Shown piece by piece: positions 26,801-41,800 of a DNA stretch of 64,000 bases; the stretch's first letter is position 1, and each line of letters begins with the position of its first letter. Position numbers and translations under genes: made by a program. The stretch is from Holothuria scabra. Its lineage: Eukaryota > Echinodermata > Holothuroidea > Aspidochirotida > Holothuriidae. The stretch covers positions 27,302,087 to 27,366,086 of the forward strand of contig CM074195.1 in the NCBI GenBank assembly GCA_037179385.1, given 5' to 3'. The notes beneath the pieces are model-generated. The model was given only the letters and a program-made list of their open reading frames with translations. It made no database searches and was not told the origin of the DNA.

Positions 26801-29800
26801 TTAACTATGAGATGTTCTTTCTAAAAAATTGGCCTATTGAAAAGGAAATCATATCTGATCTAAATTGCCGTTGTTTGTTGCCACCTGATGTGAAGTTGTA
26901 GGCTTTCTCTACCTACTGGGTTACTTAGAGCTGTAAAACAACTGCCCTTCAAGTCCTGAGTCAGTTATTTACACAAATACCAACTCAGACAAAAGAGCAC
27001 AGTTCTTAAGTAGCAAAAGTTGTAAAAGCACACCCTCACTCATTTACAGGTTCTTCACTAATGTCCAGTCTTCAACATATGGAAAAGATAATTGGGGAAG
27101 AGAAAGGCTGACGTGAATGACTCTTTCTAGGTATATATACTTGTTCCCATAATCATGAACACTTACCTAAAACCTACCTTGTTTAGTGAACGCGTTATCC
27201 CTACTTACCTCACCTATAACTACTATTCCACTGTCCATCTACTGCGGAATGATCACCAGTCAAGGATTTCAACGCCAGTGACCATTCTGCAGTAGACAAA
27301 CTGTCCAATAGTAGTTATAGGCATGGTAAGTAAGAGTGAAGTAGGTTTAGCTGACCTCTGAACCCTTAACATTTACCAGAGATTTCATCATGGTCTGGCT
27401 ACTGGGATAAGTTACTCCAAAATTTCAGGAAAGATGGCACCCTACCCTAAAAATACCCACAGACCCCTTACCCTAAGAGGCAGTTAAGAGATGAAGATTA
27501 CCTGGTGGAGTCCAATCTCTCCTGCAATACTCTCCTATCCTGTTCACTGCTGGCCAAGCTTTGTTGCAACTGTCTCATTCTCTCCTCCATTTGGTTAACC
27601 TCCATCGCGCTGTCGTTGAGGTTGATAGAAAGATTTTGTATCTTATCCTTCAATTGGTTCTCGTCACTTTCACTCTTGGCTAGGGCTCCAGAGAGTCGGT
27701 CAATGGTCAGCTGCATGGATATGTTCTTACTTTCCAAGTCCTGAATCTGCCTCATAAGGCCTTCAATGCGCTCTTGTAGGACCTGATATTTGGAACAAAA
27801 ACAGTGGAGACAAGTGTGAATATTACCCAGTCTTAGTTTGCTTTCTTGACAACCAGTCTGTTCGCCTTCAGCTCAGTAAAGATTGGTAAAAGCAGAGTTG
27901 AGTTGTACCATTTCACGACAAACCACTGAGTTAGAAAGGAGGAATGGGCGGGGTTTCTAATGACAGTACGCCAAGATTTTGACAGTTGTTCCAATCTTTA
28001 ATTACCTCTTCAACCCTCAATATCTCCCTGAATTACAGTACATCACATTGATCCATCCTTGCTTAAGTTACATTTATATCTTCTGAAGTATTCCCAATGT
28101 TGGCATGAAGAACATTGATAGCATGAGGACTTGTCTCACCTATCTTTTCTCTAACAATAACCTCAATGAGTACTTTTTGGAATATAAGGATGTCGGAAGA
28201 ATTTGTCAGTTAGTTAGATGGAGTTTTACAGCCCAGTTTCCAACCCATTAGTTCAAGTCGAGCCAGCCACGGCCTTTATTCCAGTTGTGGCTTACTAGCT
28301 TGTTTTCTCTACTCCATTGCTTCTGCAGAGCATCACGATGTCGGAAGAAAGAAACATTGCAATGGGGAGCTGTCCCTTTTGGCTTACACCTACTTCAGCA
28401 CCATCTAAAAATGGGGAGGGGAACGAACTTTTTGCTCCTCCCAGTGAAACCTCACAAATGCACAACAGGCTGTGGGCACTTCTAGATTAAATCCCATGGT
28501 AAGTAGTTCAGGCATAAAACTCCAACAACAAACCAAACAAAACACAGTGAAATCTTTACCCAAGAATCATATTTCCACAGAGACAAAAAACTTACAGGGA
28601 AGGCATTACTTGTACTAACTTCTGAACCTCCTCCCATTACCTACCCTGGCCTTAAGTTCGACTTACCTGGTTTTCTGTTACTTTATCATTCATTGACAAC
28701 TGTAACCTCTGATAATCTCCCTCCACTGATCGTTTCTTCAATTCCAGCTGTGTGGCTCTATTTTCCGACCCTTCCAGCATCTCCTTCAATTGTTTCTTCT
28801 CTCCATCTAATTTCTGCTCTCTCTGCTGCATCTTTCCAACCTTGTCTTGTATTCCTCTTTTTTCTGACTCTGATGTCTGCAGCGACCTTTCCATCGTGTG
28901 GATCTTCTCCAAAAGACCCTTTCGTTCACGTTCGTTGCGACGGAGTGTTTCTTCCTGAAGCATGAGGGCAGTCTGCGCACTGCTGAGTCTACCATCGGCT
29001 CCTCTCTTCCCTTCCTCTGCTTCACCCAGGGACCTCTGGACTTGTTGAAGCCTGTCTTCTATTTGCTCTCTACTAGCCTCCACCTCTGCCATTTCTTGTT
29101 GTGAATGCATCAGCCTGGCAAGTGCATCATCCTGCAAGATGTATGAAGCCATTGGTAACTTACATACATGTTGTACCTTACATACTTTTCATAGTTTACA
29201 TACTCTTTGTAGCTTACATACTTTTCATAACAACCTTAACTCATTATAAATCAATATTACAGTGGTTTAAGCCTTGTGCCACATGCAAGAGAATAGGGGA
29301 TGGCGGAGGGTGGGTGGTAAAGTGGGTGCAATTAAGGGCGTGGGCAGGTTGTTCTGTATGGGGTGGTTTGGGCTGAATTGTTGGGTGGATAGTTAGGGTC
29401 TGTGTGTTGGTCAGAAGGATTGTTATTGTTATTGCCAACTGTGTTTGTTTGTTGTTGTATATTTTTTCAGGAGCACTCTTCTAGATAAGCACACCTCCCC
29501 TGGGTTTTTTATAGTGCTTCAAAGCCCACTTTTTCTTGTTTTTTGCAATCACTGGGACCAACTTCAATATTTGCAGAGGCCCATGAATGTGCCACAGCCA
29601 ACCAGTTGCTGACCCTTACTCTAAATCCCCAAAGTTTGTTTCAACAACAGCCCAAATACATTGCAAGTCTTTCCTTTTTGCCCCTCTTACAACAGCTTGA
29701 ATACTGTGGGCATATTCTACAACCTACAGTCCACTTGGGGTGCCTGAAGACTGAGAAATGTCACTAACTTTGTACACCATAAAGGAAAACTTAACCACTA

Positions 29801-32800
29801 CATATACAGGGGAAAGATGTAAAATAAGAGTCCAATACTTACTCTTTCTTTTTCAATGCTCTTGAGTTTTTGAGCAAAATCACGAAGGGCGATGCGTATG
29901 GTCTCTGGATCAATTTCTGACACTGTTTGGTCCATCTTGGATGGGGAAAAGCTCCTGTCAGGGCTAAGAGGGCGCTCTGCAAATTCTGGTGATCCAGTTC
30001 GAGGTATTGGACTGCCACGACCATCAGTTGTTGTTGCATATGTGTTATCAAATCCTGAAAAATGTATTTATTTACATCAATGTCTCAGAAGAAATGTCAC
30101 TAATTATAAATGAGAATTGATTGTAAAATATGTAGACATTTACTGCTATGAATGAATGACATGCTTTTCAATAATTGACAACATGAAAGAGCAAATGCTG
30201 TTCCCCAGTTTGACTTACCAAGCCCTAAATCATGAATGGCCATTTTTAATCATATGACATTTTTTATTAATAAATCGTCCTATTCTTGCAAAAGTGAATC
30301 CTCAGTTTACCTTCAATACTTTTAATCATTTTTGACAACATTACAAGGTACCCTATCTGATGAACACACCTCTCTAATTAATGCCTCCTAAGAACCTTAC
30401 AAAAGGTACCGTATCTATCCTACTAAACACTAATCTTGAATATATGCCCCCTGAGAACCTTCCAAATATGCAACTAGATTAACCAACAGTTTTCATGTCT
30501 TGGAAAATTCATGGCATAGATCCCGTCTGCAAGTTCCCAAAATTGTTACTTTTACTTCAGAGAGTAGACATGATTGTTTACTCTCTCCATCACCAATGCC
30601 CCCACCCCTTCTCAAACATCCCCCTCCCTGTTCTGTTTGGTTAACAGGACCAACTACAGCAAACAAATAACTACCACATTGATTCATTCATATGTTTCAT
30701 TAATGATGCTTTCTTCTGTTTTTCAAACTCAAAGAAAACATTAATTTTACCTCATCTCAATAGCTTCACATGATGCTAGAAGTGAACATCCAAGTTTTAT
30801 CAAGTTTTAACCATCTCAAGCTGGCAACTAATAATCCAGAACTTCCTGTTCAGGTATCTTGAGATCAATAAAGTTTAAGGTGTTTGCCCCCTTCGAAGAC
30901 TATTTGCTCAACAGAGCAACAGGGTTGGTTTAAACGGGGTTAACTGCTGCAATTACAGAAACAAGCTTCACCCGAGGAAACACCCTTTTCTTGGGTACCA
31001 TTGGCTAAAACATCCTATTCAATTCTAGCAGCATGATTAATGGAATACACATATGGCAACCTCAGCATATGATACCCATTTAGCTCACTAAATTCCATCC
31101 AAATTACCCTCCTCCCCTTTTTTTAAAAATTTCACACCTACAGACCATTCTATAAAGTAAATACAACAGACAAAAATTCAAAATATGATAGGTCCTTCAT
31201 GAAACTTCAAAGCAAAAGTACCACCAATGGATTCCTATATATCTCCGAATTTTAAGCATGAATCTGTCTTCATAAATGACCTTACCTTTGTGAGGTGACC
31301 TGGCCCTTCGTCTTGTAGGACTTCTTGATCTTTTACTGACAGCAGGACTATCTGATGTAAGGTCGGCTGCTCCTATACCCAGTGTACGTCTCAGTGACGA
31401 GTGAATGCTGTTCAATTTGAATTCAACCTCTTGTTTTGCTCCTGTGTAATACAAGAAATGAATTGATTTTGATTAATAAAGCATAAACACATCTTTGACT
31501 CTCTCAGCTCCCAGTTCCATCCTGGTTTTGCTTTAATAGGTAATGATCAAAATTTAGAACACTGAACAATTTCTTTGGAGAAGCTATCTTTTGTTAGTAT
31601 GACGACTAGCTCAACCCTTTATACCAAACTCTAACACCTAGACTAACTGCTTATTCAGAATCTGTATTCTGACTGGTTTAACACAAACTGGTTATTCTTG
31701 AACACACCAACAGTTATAAAGATTTGCAGAAACTACTAGCAACCAAGGGCACACATGTGCATTCTTGCCAGGCATGCATATCATGATGGCACATGCGCTC
31801 ATGTATTTTTGCGTGTGCACACTCCAATTGGTTCTGTTCACAGGCTTTGCTTTGTTAACGATGCTTGCATCTCAACCGGCAGCACAAAATGTAAGACAGG
31901 CTTCACACGGTTACACTCACAAGGAATGTGCTAGGGCTTGGGCTTGTTTTTCACATAGATCATAGACACAAAGACATGAGCATCCTTTAGTTACTGAGTG
32001 TGTGAGAAGCAATATGTCAGTGTTGGCACCACACATACTAGGCCTACAAATACGCCATAATCTTAGAGACTGTTAACCTAACAAGAACACTTATTGGTGG
32101 TAGAATTCTCCTCGTCTGTTATTTTCCCAAAGTTGGGGTCTCAATGGTTTATTCACCCACAATACTCCAACAACTGCAGTTTATTTCTTAAGTACACAAT
32201 ACTTGCAGTGGTACTTGTAATGTCTAAGTCTATTAGTAACATAACCTATAAAACTCTTCTTGCATGGATAAAAGAAAATAAACCTTCAAACTTGACTCCC
32301 TGCTTGGAGGATAAAATCCAACATAAGATTTAAGTATCTGACATTTATCTCCCAACAACCTACCTTCAATTTGAGCCAGTTGAGCCTCCAGTCCATTAAC
32401 ACGTCCCTCCGATGCACTCAACTTCAGTCTGAGTTCCTGTAATTCCCCTTTTGTATTCTCCAAGGCATTTTCAGCGTTTCTCAGTCTGTCCATAATCTTT
32501 CTCTCCATATTTTTGCCTTCATCCAATGACATCGTATAATCTTTTTCTTTTATCCTAAATTCTTCCTCCATCTCCATCTTATTCCTCTTGAGATTTTTGA
32601 GAGCTTTTCGGGATTCCTCCCTCTCTGCTTCTGTCTCAAGAACCTGTCAAAGACGCAAAAATTTCTTAGAAATGCTTTCCAACACTCTGAAATTTAATAA
32701 TGGCCTGAATCTGAACTTCAAAATTGCCATACCCTCACCCTAATACTAGCTTATGGATGGGATTCCTAACCATGCAACAAAACTTTGTGAAAGGATGGCT

Positions 32801-35800
32801 GGTTTAATTGACAAAGAAACATCTCCATATTTAAACATGATGACAATTGAATGTGGAAACGGGGAAAAAATTACATAAATGGATGTATTACAATCACTGA
32901 CATATTTAAATTGAAGACAGATTGATTCCTAAGATCCTTCAACTATTTTAAAGAAACACAACAAAGGCAGCAGTTAGTTAGATGGAGTGGAGCAGTAACA
33001 CTGACGAAAAAATTTTGGGAGCACATACTCACTGTTTGTTCTTGAAATTTGATACTATAAGACTGCAATTTAACATCTTTTCTTGTAGACCCATCATAAC
33101 ACTACAACACATAAATATAGGGGAAGGCAAACAAGTCAGTTAAACATTTCCCACAGAAATGAGAATATCACAAACCTCCCCCCCCCCCCCTCCCCCCAAA
33201 AAAAAAGAGTTCATTGCTATCTCTATTCAATGTGTATCCATGATGTAATAGATTTCCCACAATGCACTGTATATAAACTTCATTGCTTTGAAAATGAGTA
33301 TCTCCCAAACACTACATGCTACTGACACTGATTTTTCAGCTCCATGAAGATTTCTTCTGCATTTTTAAGATTACTAAATTTAGTCCCAAAAAGATCCCTA
33401 CATTTGAGTCCTATAGAGGCTCTTTACCCAATTCAGTGCATCGCATTTCTCTTTCTTTGTAGGAACTTTTAATGGCCAAGCATTCATTGGAACAAAAAGG
33501 GTATCTGGGTCATACTGTTTGCATGTACTGTTAACATAACATATGGGCATGAGATAAGACAACCAGCATATCATAAGAGACACAGAGATGTCAAAGAACC
33601 TATTTTTCAGGCCCTGATCAAATATCTGCAAGAGAATTTCACAGTGACTACCAAACTGTTTAAATTCTTACAAAGCAAACCTTCCATATCCTCTCATAAA
33701 AAGGGAAGCTAGCATGAATTCTTCCCACTTTATCCATTTCCAGAAATTCTGTGACATCACTTATGTGAACATTCATTGCAGTTTGGGACAAACAGCAAAA
33801 CAGAGGTCAACATGTCCTCGATTGGGCTAGTGGACAAGGGAGACGGCGTGACGCATGAGCAGTGGCTAAAATTGATGTAATCTCATAGCAGTTGACTAGG
33901 TGAAAGTACAAATTGATAGCTCCTTATTACAAGCCCTCATCAACCCTTCATCATCCTCTCACCTTTTGTTTCAAGGACTGAATCTCTTTTTTATTCTCCT
34001 CCTCCTTCTCAGCATCTCGGACCAATCTCTCCTGAAGCTCTCCAATTTCTTGCATCTTTTTGGCAAGCTCTCCTTCAAGTGCTTTCACCTGTCAAACAAA
34101 AAAGGGAAAAATAATTTTTGAAGCTCAAAGTTGGGAGTTTTCCAGTGCTGCATAAAATTGACATGACATTTTTCTATTTTTAATATATCAGCAAATAAGT
34201 GACACTGATTCTAACAGCACAACTGAATTTTGTAACTGACAAATTAAGGCCATCATGGGGATGCAATGACTGATTAGGGGCACTGGCCATCACCAACATT
34301 ATTTTTTCTTTGTTCAGATGGTTGTGCACTATCATATTTTACATTATGGTTGGCTGATGTGTATTACTTGAATATCACAAGTGTGCAGGTTGATTTATAT
34401 GATGGTTTGGTTTTTTAGTACTTTTATGCTTCAATTTTGAATCTTCTGGTTTAATCTAGTGATGACCACTGCCATTCCCTCTAGTCTTTGGTCACTTGAT
34501 TGTTTTCTCTACTCTATTGTTCATGTGACCACTGCCGTTCCCTCCAGTCTTGGGTTATTTGATTGTTTTGTATACTGTTATGTAGTATGGTGCACTCTCC
34601 ATGACCTTTAGCAGACGCCATCTTGTTGTTTACGAGCAACTCGCCCTTCCTTTTGTTCTAGATTCCCAGGGCCCTTCCTGTTTCCCGTCACGTGGTACCG
34701 GTGGATGTGACATATCACATTGCCGTAGTTCCACGTGCACGCTGTAACCCATATTTTTGAGGTGTGACATGGTTGTGCACTATCATATTTCACATTATGG
34801 TTGGCTGATGTGTATTACTTGAATATCACAAGTGTGCAGGTTGGTTTATGATGGTTTGGTTTTATAGTACTTTTATGCATCAATCTCTAATCTTCTGATT
34901 TACTCTAGTGATGACCACTGCCATTCCCTCTAGTCTTTGGTCACTTGACTGTTTTCTCTACTCTATTGTTCATGTGACCACTGCCATTCCCTCCAGTCTT
35001 GGGTCACTTGATTCTTTTCTCTACACAACTGTTCATGTGACCACTGCCAGTCCCTCCAGTCATGGATCACTTGATTCTTTTCTCTACTCAACTGTTCATG
35101 TGACCACTGCCATTCTCTCCAGTCATGGGTCACTTGACTGTTTTCTCTACTCTATTGTTCACGTGACCACTGCCATTCCCTCCAGTCTTGGGTCACTTGA
35201 TTCTTTTCTCTACTCAACTGTTCATGTGACCACTGCCAGTCCCTCCAGTCATGGATCACTTGATTCTTTTCTCTACTCAACTGTTCATGTGACCACTGCC
35301 AGTCCCTCCAGTCATGGATCACTTGACTGTTTTCTCTACTCTATTGTTCATGTGACCACTGCCATTCTCTCCAGTCATGGGTCACTTGATTGTTTTCTCT
35401 ACTCAACTGTTCATGTGACCACTGCCAGTCCCTCCAGTCATGGATCACTTGACTGTTTTCTCTACTCTATTGTTAATGTGACCACTGCCATTCCCTCCAG
35501 TCTTGGGTCACTTGATTCTTTTCTCTACTCAACTGTTCATGTGACCACTGCCAGTCCCTCCAGTCATGGATCACTTGATTCTTTTCTCTACTCTACTGCT
35601 CATATGGAGCACAGTACACTATGGCAGAAGTGAAGTGTATGGCAGATGCATAACCTAAAGGCAAACCATAGACCACCAAAAAAGACTTAACACAGGCAGT
35701 GAGTCCGGACCTTTGTAAGAACGAGAATAAAGTAAAAAAGATTTGCCTTGAATCCCATTTACAAGGAAAACCATGTGTTAAACAACCAACCAACCTGTCG

Positions 35801-38800
35801 TCTTAGTTCCTGCAGATCTCTTCTGGCCTCCAGTCTGGACTTCTCAACTTCTCGCAAACTGCTCCTTAGTTCACCAGCTTCTTTCTGTACCACTGCTTTG
35901 GCTTCTTCAAGAGCTAAATATAAGAATAACAACAATAGCAATTTACCACACCTTACATTTTACAGAACAATCTATTTTGACATCACTTCCACAGACGTTT
36001 AATTGAAAAAAGATAAAGGGAGGGGTTATGTCTCAAAGACCCATCTAAGCTTTTCCAAAATGTACCAAAACATTACTTTCGTTAGGTATCATCATTTAAG
36101 GGGAGGGGGCGGGGGTAACAGGGAATGGAAAGGGTAGGAAAGGCAAAGAGAAAGGGTGGGTGCCAACCAAGGGGGATAAACTTTTTTGCCATTTTATGCA
36201 AATCATGCAAGAAATAAATACTTGCTTAGGTAGCTTTTATGCAAATGTATGAATCATATGATACTGATATGCTTGCTGAGGTAGATAAACACATATGTAT
36301 GAATCTTGTGATACCAATATATTTGCTAGAGTTGATATCTAACATTACCCCAGCATTCTGATACAAATGGACATGAAAAGATTTGAAAAGAGGAGATCAA
36401 ACTGAATTTCCCTTCCCCCAAATTGATCTGACCCTTGCATTATGAATATGTATATTATGAATATTCACCAGTGATTTTCTTGCTCTTGTCATCAACTTCT
36501 CTGTTCAACTGAATTCTTTCGGCTTCATTTTTCTTAATTTTATCTCTCAATTCTTCGTTAGCCTGGTTGATAGCCTCCTTCTCCCTGGCTGCATCATTTA
36601 GCTGACGTTTGGTATCCAGGTTCTCTTTTCTCATTTTCTCCCTAGTTTCATCACCTATCACACAAAGATCAATCAAAAATGATTATAATCAATGTCTGCC
36701 AAACTATTTAGACGGGGACCTACCTTCTCGTCCTGTTTAAAAGATGCCACCCAGATTCTAATGCCTCTTTTATTAAGTTGATTAACCTAAGATAACCTTG
36801 ACATAAAAATGTTCTATAAGTTCCTTTAAATTATAAGGGTAAGCAATGATGTCTGACATGGAACTGACAATTCTTTATGTAATTATTGTAAATATTTAAG
36901 ATATGAATGATTGCTTAATAAACAGGAGGGAAAAAAAAAAAAAAAGGGTAAGCATTGACTTGAGAGAAAATTTTTATCTTCAGGTTGTGAAGGAAGATGT
37001 GTTACTTTGAAAAAAAGACTGCCCTTCTTAGGGATCCTGTTTGTAAAAATTAAGCAACGTAACATATTTTGAAAACGACAATGTTTGAGTGTAATGACAG
37101 ATACAGAGGGCTAAGATGATTATAAAATAAGATATGGTAGTGGCAGACATGAAACTGAAAATCTGTGCCACTATTTCAATGGAACTAAAGTCATTTCAGA
37201 CGTTAGCCTGGAACCCTCTATGTTTAGACTCAGTTTGATGGTTACAGTGACAGTTTCAATGCAATGGATTTAGACCATTCTCATGAACATATAATCCAAA
37301 AGTTATCTTTTTTTCATCAGTCGTTTCAAAGTGAAAATCTATATTTTTATAGCTTTTATTGGCTGCATTTAAGTTAGCTGCCTCCCACATGTTCATATCT
37401 TGGCTTACGAAGCATAATTTATCAGTCACAACTTTTTCTGGTGACAGTAGGTATTTTAGACTAGGTCAAGAGTTAACTGTGAGAAGGATTTACAATAAAA
37501 TTGATATAAAGCTATCATCATCACCTTCTCTTATCTTCCTATGAGCTTCTATAAGATCTCTCCTGACATTGTCTCTTGCTTCTTCAACCATCTTGAGTTG
37601 AGTTTTAAGCTCATTGACCTCACGCTGTATGCCTTCTTTAGCCTTCTGAAGTTCCTTCAACTGACTGTTGAGATCTTTAACCTGATTCTCATGAGCATCA
37701 CTGAAAGAAATTACAGAAAAAAAAACTTATAAACCAAGTATCCATGCAATTTTATATTAATTTAACACCTCAGATTTTCCTTCTTTTATCAGATCATCCG
37801 ATCCTTCTTCTCTCAATCTGATATGACCCAAACACCTACAAGAAGCAACAAACAGTACAAATTTTAAAATATTACACATTTAAAAGTTAAACAAAAGTTG
37901 ACCACGCATCAGCTCAAGGTAATGAAAAGGTTCAGAATTTTTTAACCTTGTTCATTCACACACAACAACATTTTGATTTTTAAAAAGACATTAAAGAGGG
38001 GTAATACCATTTGTTGTCTAGAGCAGTGATGCTGCAGAATCTCAATACCTTTTGAATGTTATGAAGACAAAGTTTCAGATTCTCAAATACACTTTAATTT
38101 ACTCTAAAGGGTACATTTTATTCATCACAATTAAGACAAAGACACTTTTACTTTGCCTCTTGGATACATTTTGATCACCGACTCAATAAAGTGTAAATAA
38201 CCCTGTTATTCTCAGGGTAATTACTGGGCAAATATCTCCTTACAGAGCCTTCAGTTTTGGTCAGACTAGGCAAGATTATCTTACAGCTACTTCATGCCTG
38301 ATTTAGCAGAGGTGTAAAGCCAAACTTCTGAGGTCTGAAATTTTAACCACAAAATGTAAACATTCTTAGTATACACAAATCCGGACAGCAAGTGATGGTC
38401 TGATTTCAGTCGGCCATAACTGGGGTCTGTCACCTTTAAATCTTTCGATTTCCTTGCTTACCTCTATCATGGATGGTTGTACACTAATTTGTATATTGCA
38501 TTCTCCAATTTCACAAAATATGAGGGTTTGAAATTCATATAAACAATAATAAAAGATGATTTAAGGCTGATGGACCCCACTAATGGCGGCCTACAGTCAC
38601 TAAAAACAAGCGCTAATCAGATTCGTCTATAGGTATCTGAGTTGACAACCATAGTGCAGTGTGCAAACAAATGACACCTTCCTTGACAACTGAAGAGTTT
38701 TGTCCCTAAAATTTACCAAAATAACTTAGTCACACTTAGCAACCATCACTTTTTTCACATTAAAATATACAACATCATCTGTCATAAACTCAGAAAGCAT

Positions 38801-41800
38801 GCTCTCAAAGTGTGAAAGACACTGACTACAGATCAAGCTACATTCTGTTGCTTTAAAGATATTTCAACCACCAGCGACATCTCAATACATGTTATGTGTT
38901 GAGATAATAACCTTTATCAGGCCTTGAGTTTTAAATTTTCCAGGTGTGCCGCAAATCACACTCCTCCGGAAATTAAGGAGTGGGGTAGGTGTGCTATTTT
39001 CTAAAACTTAGAAAGATTTATATGAGCTCCCATCCTTCATCTAGGTATGCCGAAAATCACACTCCTCCGGAAATTAAGGAGTGCGGTAGGTGTGCTATTT
39101 TGTAAAACTTAGAAAGTTTTATATGAACTCCCATCCTTCATTTAAGTGTGTAAAAATCACACTCCTCACAGTGATTTGAGGTCAGTGATGATGTGCACTA
39201 GCACTCACATGCCTCAGAATTCAAGGCCTGCATTATTAAAACAGCACAACCTTGAGGAAATATTGAATTGTCCAAGGTAAAGTGCTGTTTCCCAATATCA
39301 TTAGTCTATCTTAGGATAATGCATGATCACATCACCTTAACGGACCAATAGACATTGAGGATATTATGTACAACGCATTAAAGAAAATAGGAATATTAAG
39401 TTGATAGCCATTAGACAATATCCTTCTCTGTGTTTCTGTTACGATTAAATCTACATTTTTACTTGATAACCCATGTCCCACCATGTAACTTGTCTGCACA
39501 CTCTGGGGAAATAATCAACAATTTAAAGTCTGCGCTTGACTCTTTGTTGTCACAGTAGTAAAATGGCTTACTTTGCTTCTTCAAATTTAGATCTCAAGTC
39601 CTTGATTTCATCTTGTGCTCCTTGTAAGGCTTCCTGAAATAAAAGAAAGGAACGATTGGTCAAATGTGAGGATCTGTCCATGAGTTCACTGTCATACTGC
39701 AGAATTAGATTAGCACCCCTTCGATAGCATGTCCTTTGTGATTCACAGCAGCAGATTAGGTATAATGCCCGCCAATGAACAATTGAAAATAAGCAGTTTT
39801 TATTAAATTTAATATTATATATTTCAGAAAAATTTTATCATCTTGACCAAATGTATGAATCACTTCAAAATGTCATGTGCCCATGACTTTGATATCAAAA
39901 TGAAGCATTTACAGAACCCTTTCCAGCAGTCTTAAAAACTCAATGTAGGCTATACACGAATCTGGACAGACTGTGATGGGCTGATTTTAGTCTGCCATCA
40001 CTGGGGTCCATCACCTTTAAATTTCCTTCCTTACCTGTTCCATGGATGGGTTGTACACTAAAGTGTATCTTGGTTTCCTCAACTTCACTGAATATGAGGA
40101 TTTGAAATTCACGTAGAAAATAAATGAAGACGATTGAAGGCTGATGGACCCAGGAATGGCTGCCTACAGTCACTAAAAAACAAGCGCTAATCGGATTTGT
40201 CTATAGTAGACATAATACCTGATTTGTCATGAAGGGTCACATTTATGATGTAACTGTAAATGAGAAAACTAGTTTGCCATTTTTTCTAACCAATGCATTT
40301 TATTTTGCTGAGAAGTATCAAATTTTCACCCTCTATCCTTTTGACACTGGTCCTTGTGGGTATAACAGTGTTTATGCACAGTGTTGTCTTTGCAAATAAA
40401 ACGAGTCTCTGTTTATAAATATCTCAGAATTTTTTAAAAGCAAATGGTCAATTTTAAAATCTTTTTTTCAATTAAATGATGAAGGAATACAATTTACCTT
40501 ATCTTGTTCTGCTTTGCTAAAGTTTTCTCGTTTCATTCTGTCCATCTCCATGGATGAGTTGGCAAGATCTCTCTGAGCATTGTTCAGTTTCTCCAGCAAC
40601 TGATTCTTCTCGGCTTCAGCCATTGATAAGGACTAAAAAGATAACAACAAACACATTGATCTTACCGCAAAGTAACATAACTTTCACTGACGTATTCTTT
40701 TGATATGATGTAATGTATTTCAAGAAAAGGGTCACTTTTAAGTTTTACTTTACATCAGTGTTTACACTAGCTGCTTGATGACATTTTGACCAAATGTCTT
40801 GTCAATTTGATGCACTGATGTTTGTGGGAAAAATTAAAAAAGGGAATGGCTCACAAAAGAGGATAGCACAATAGCTCAAACAGCCCTTTGAGCTGGTTTG
40901 AGCTAATAATGATGGCTTCCATTAGAAAGTAGCTAAATATAACCTTTGACCTATCATACCTCCATAACCTTCTAGGGTTACCCCTCCTCACCTGTTGTTT
41001 ATCATTCTCTGCTACCAACAAACTCTCATCCCTTTCCCGTTGCATGCTGCTCAGTTCCTCTGTGAGTTCCTCCAATTCCTTCTCATGCTGATTGGCTAAC
41101 TCTTCTTTGTCCTCAGCAGCCTTCTGTAGCAAGGACTCCCTCTCTGCTTCTAACTCTATCTGCATAGTCTCCTATAAAACCATCAAAACAGGAACAACAA
41201 GATAAGGGCCTGACAGAATATTAGAAGACCATATATAACACAATGAAATTGAGTCATACTGACGACATGGGAATGGACTCTTTTCCAAATAGCAGTTACG
41301 AGAAAGGAGATGGGATGTAATTTTTCGTACCTCATTTATGGCAGCAGTAAAATGCCACTGACAAAAGTGATGCAGACTGAAAAACAATCCAACAGTGCTT
41401 TGTTATTGCTATTTTGAAAAGAACCAATTCACTTGATACCCAGCATTTTTTTCTCTTTTTCATTCCTTAATTTCCTGACACCCTATTAGTATTTCACATA
41501 ATTTTCTTTCAACAATTTTGTAAGTTTGTCAGGATGAGCAGAAACAAAAGAATGCAATAATTAAGTCCAGCATTCATAAGTTTTTGTAAAATGACACAAA
41601 TTGTAGCTCTCACAAAAGACATCTAAGACAAACCTTTTCTCTTGTTAATCTCTCTACATCTTCTTCGTGGGCCTGTTCTTTCTTCTTCAATGCCAACTGA
41701 GAATCTCTCTCCATCTGAGCCATAGTTTGCTTCAAGTTCTCAACATCCTGGGCGTGACGTCCCATCTCGAGTTCCAGTTCTTTCCTGAGCCTGTTCAGCT

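Noticed and set aside
28693..28965. Plus-strand frames over 28693-29104
   Set aside because: They are antisense shadows of the large rootletin exon 26.
33010..33110. Possible extra rootletin exon between exons 22 and 23
   Set aside because: A GTGAGT-like donor is present, but the candidate has no coiled-coil coding, exons 22 and 23 already join in phase, and together they align with human without a gap.
34908..35633. 241-codon open frame on the plus strand
   Set aside because: It is a 21-residue repeat generated by the 63-bp minisatellite. It has no homology or gene context and lies inside a rootletin intron.
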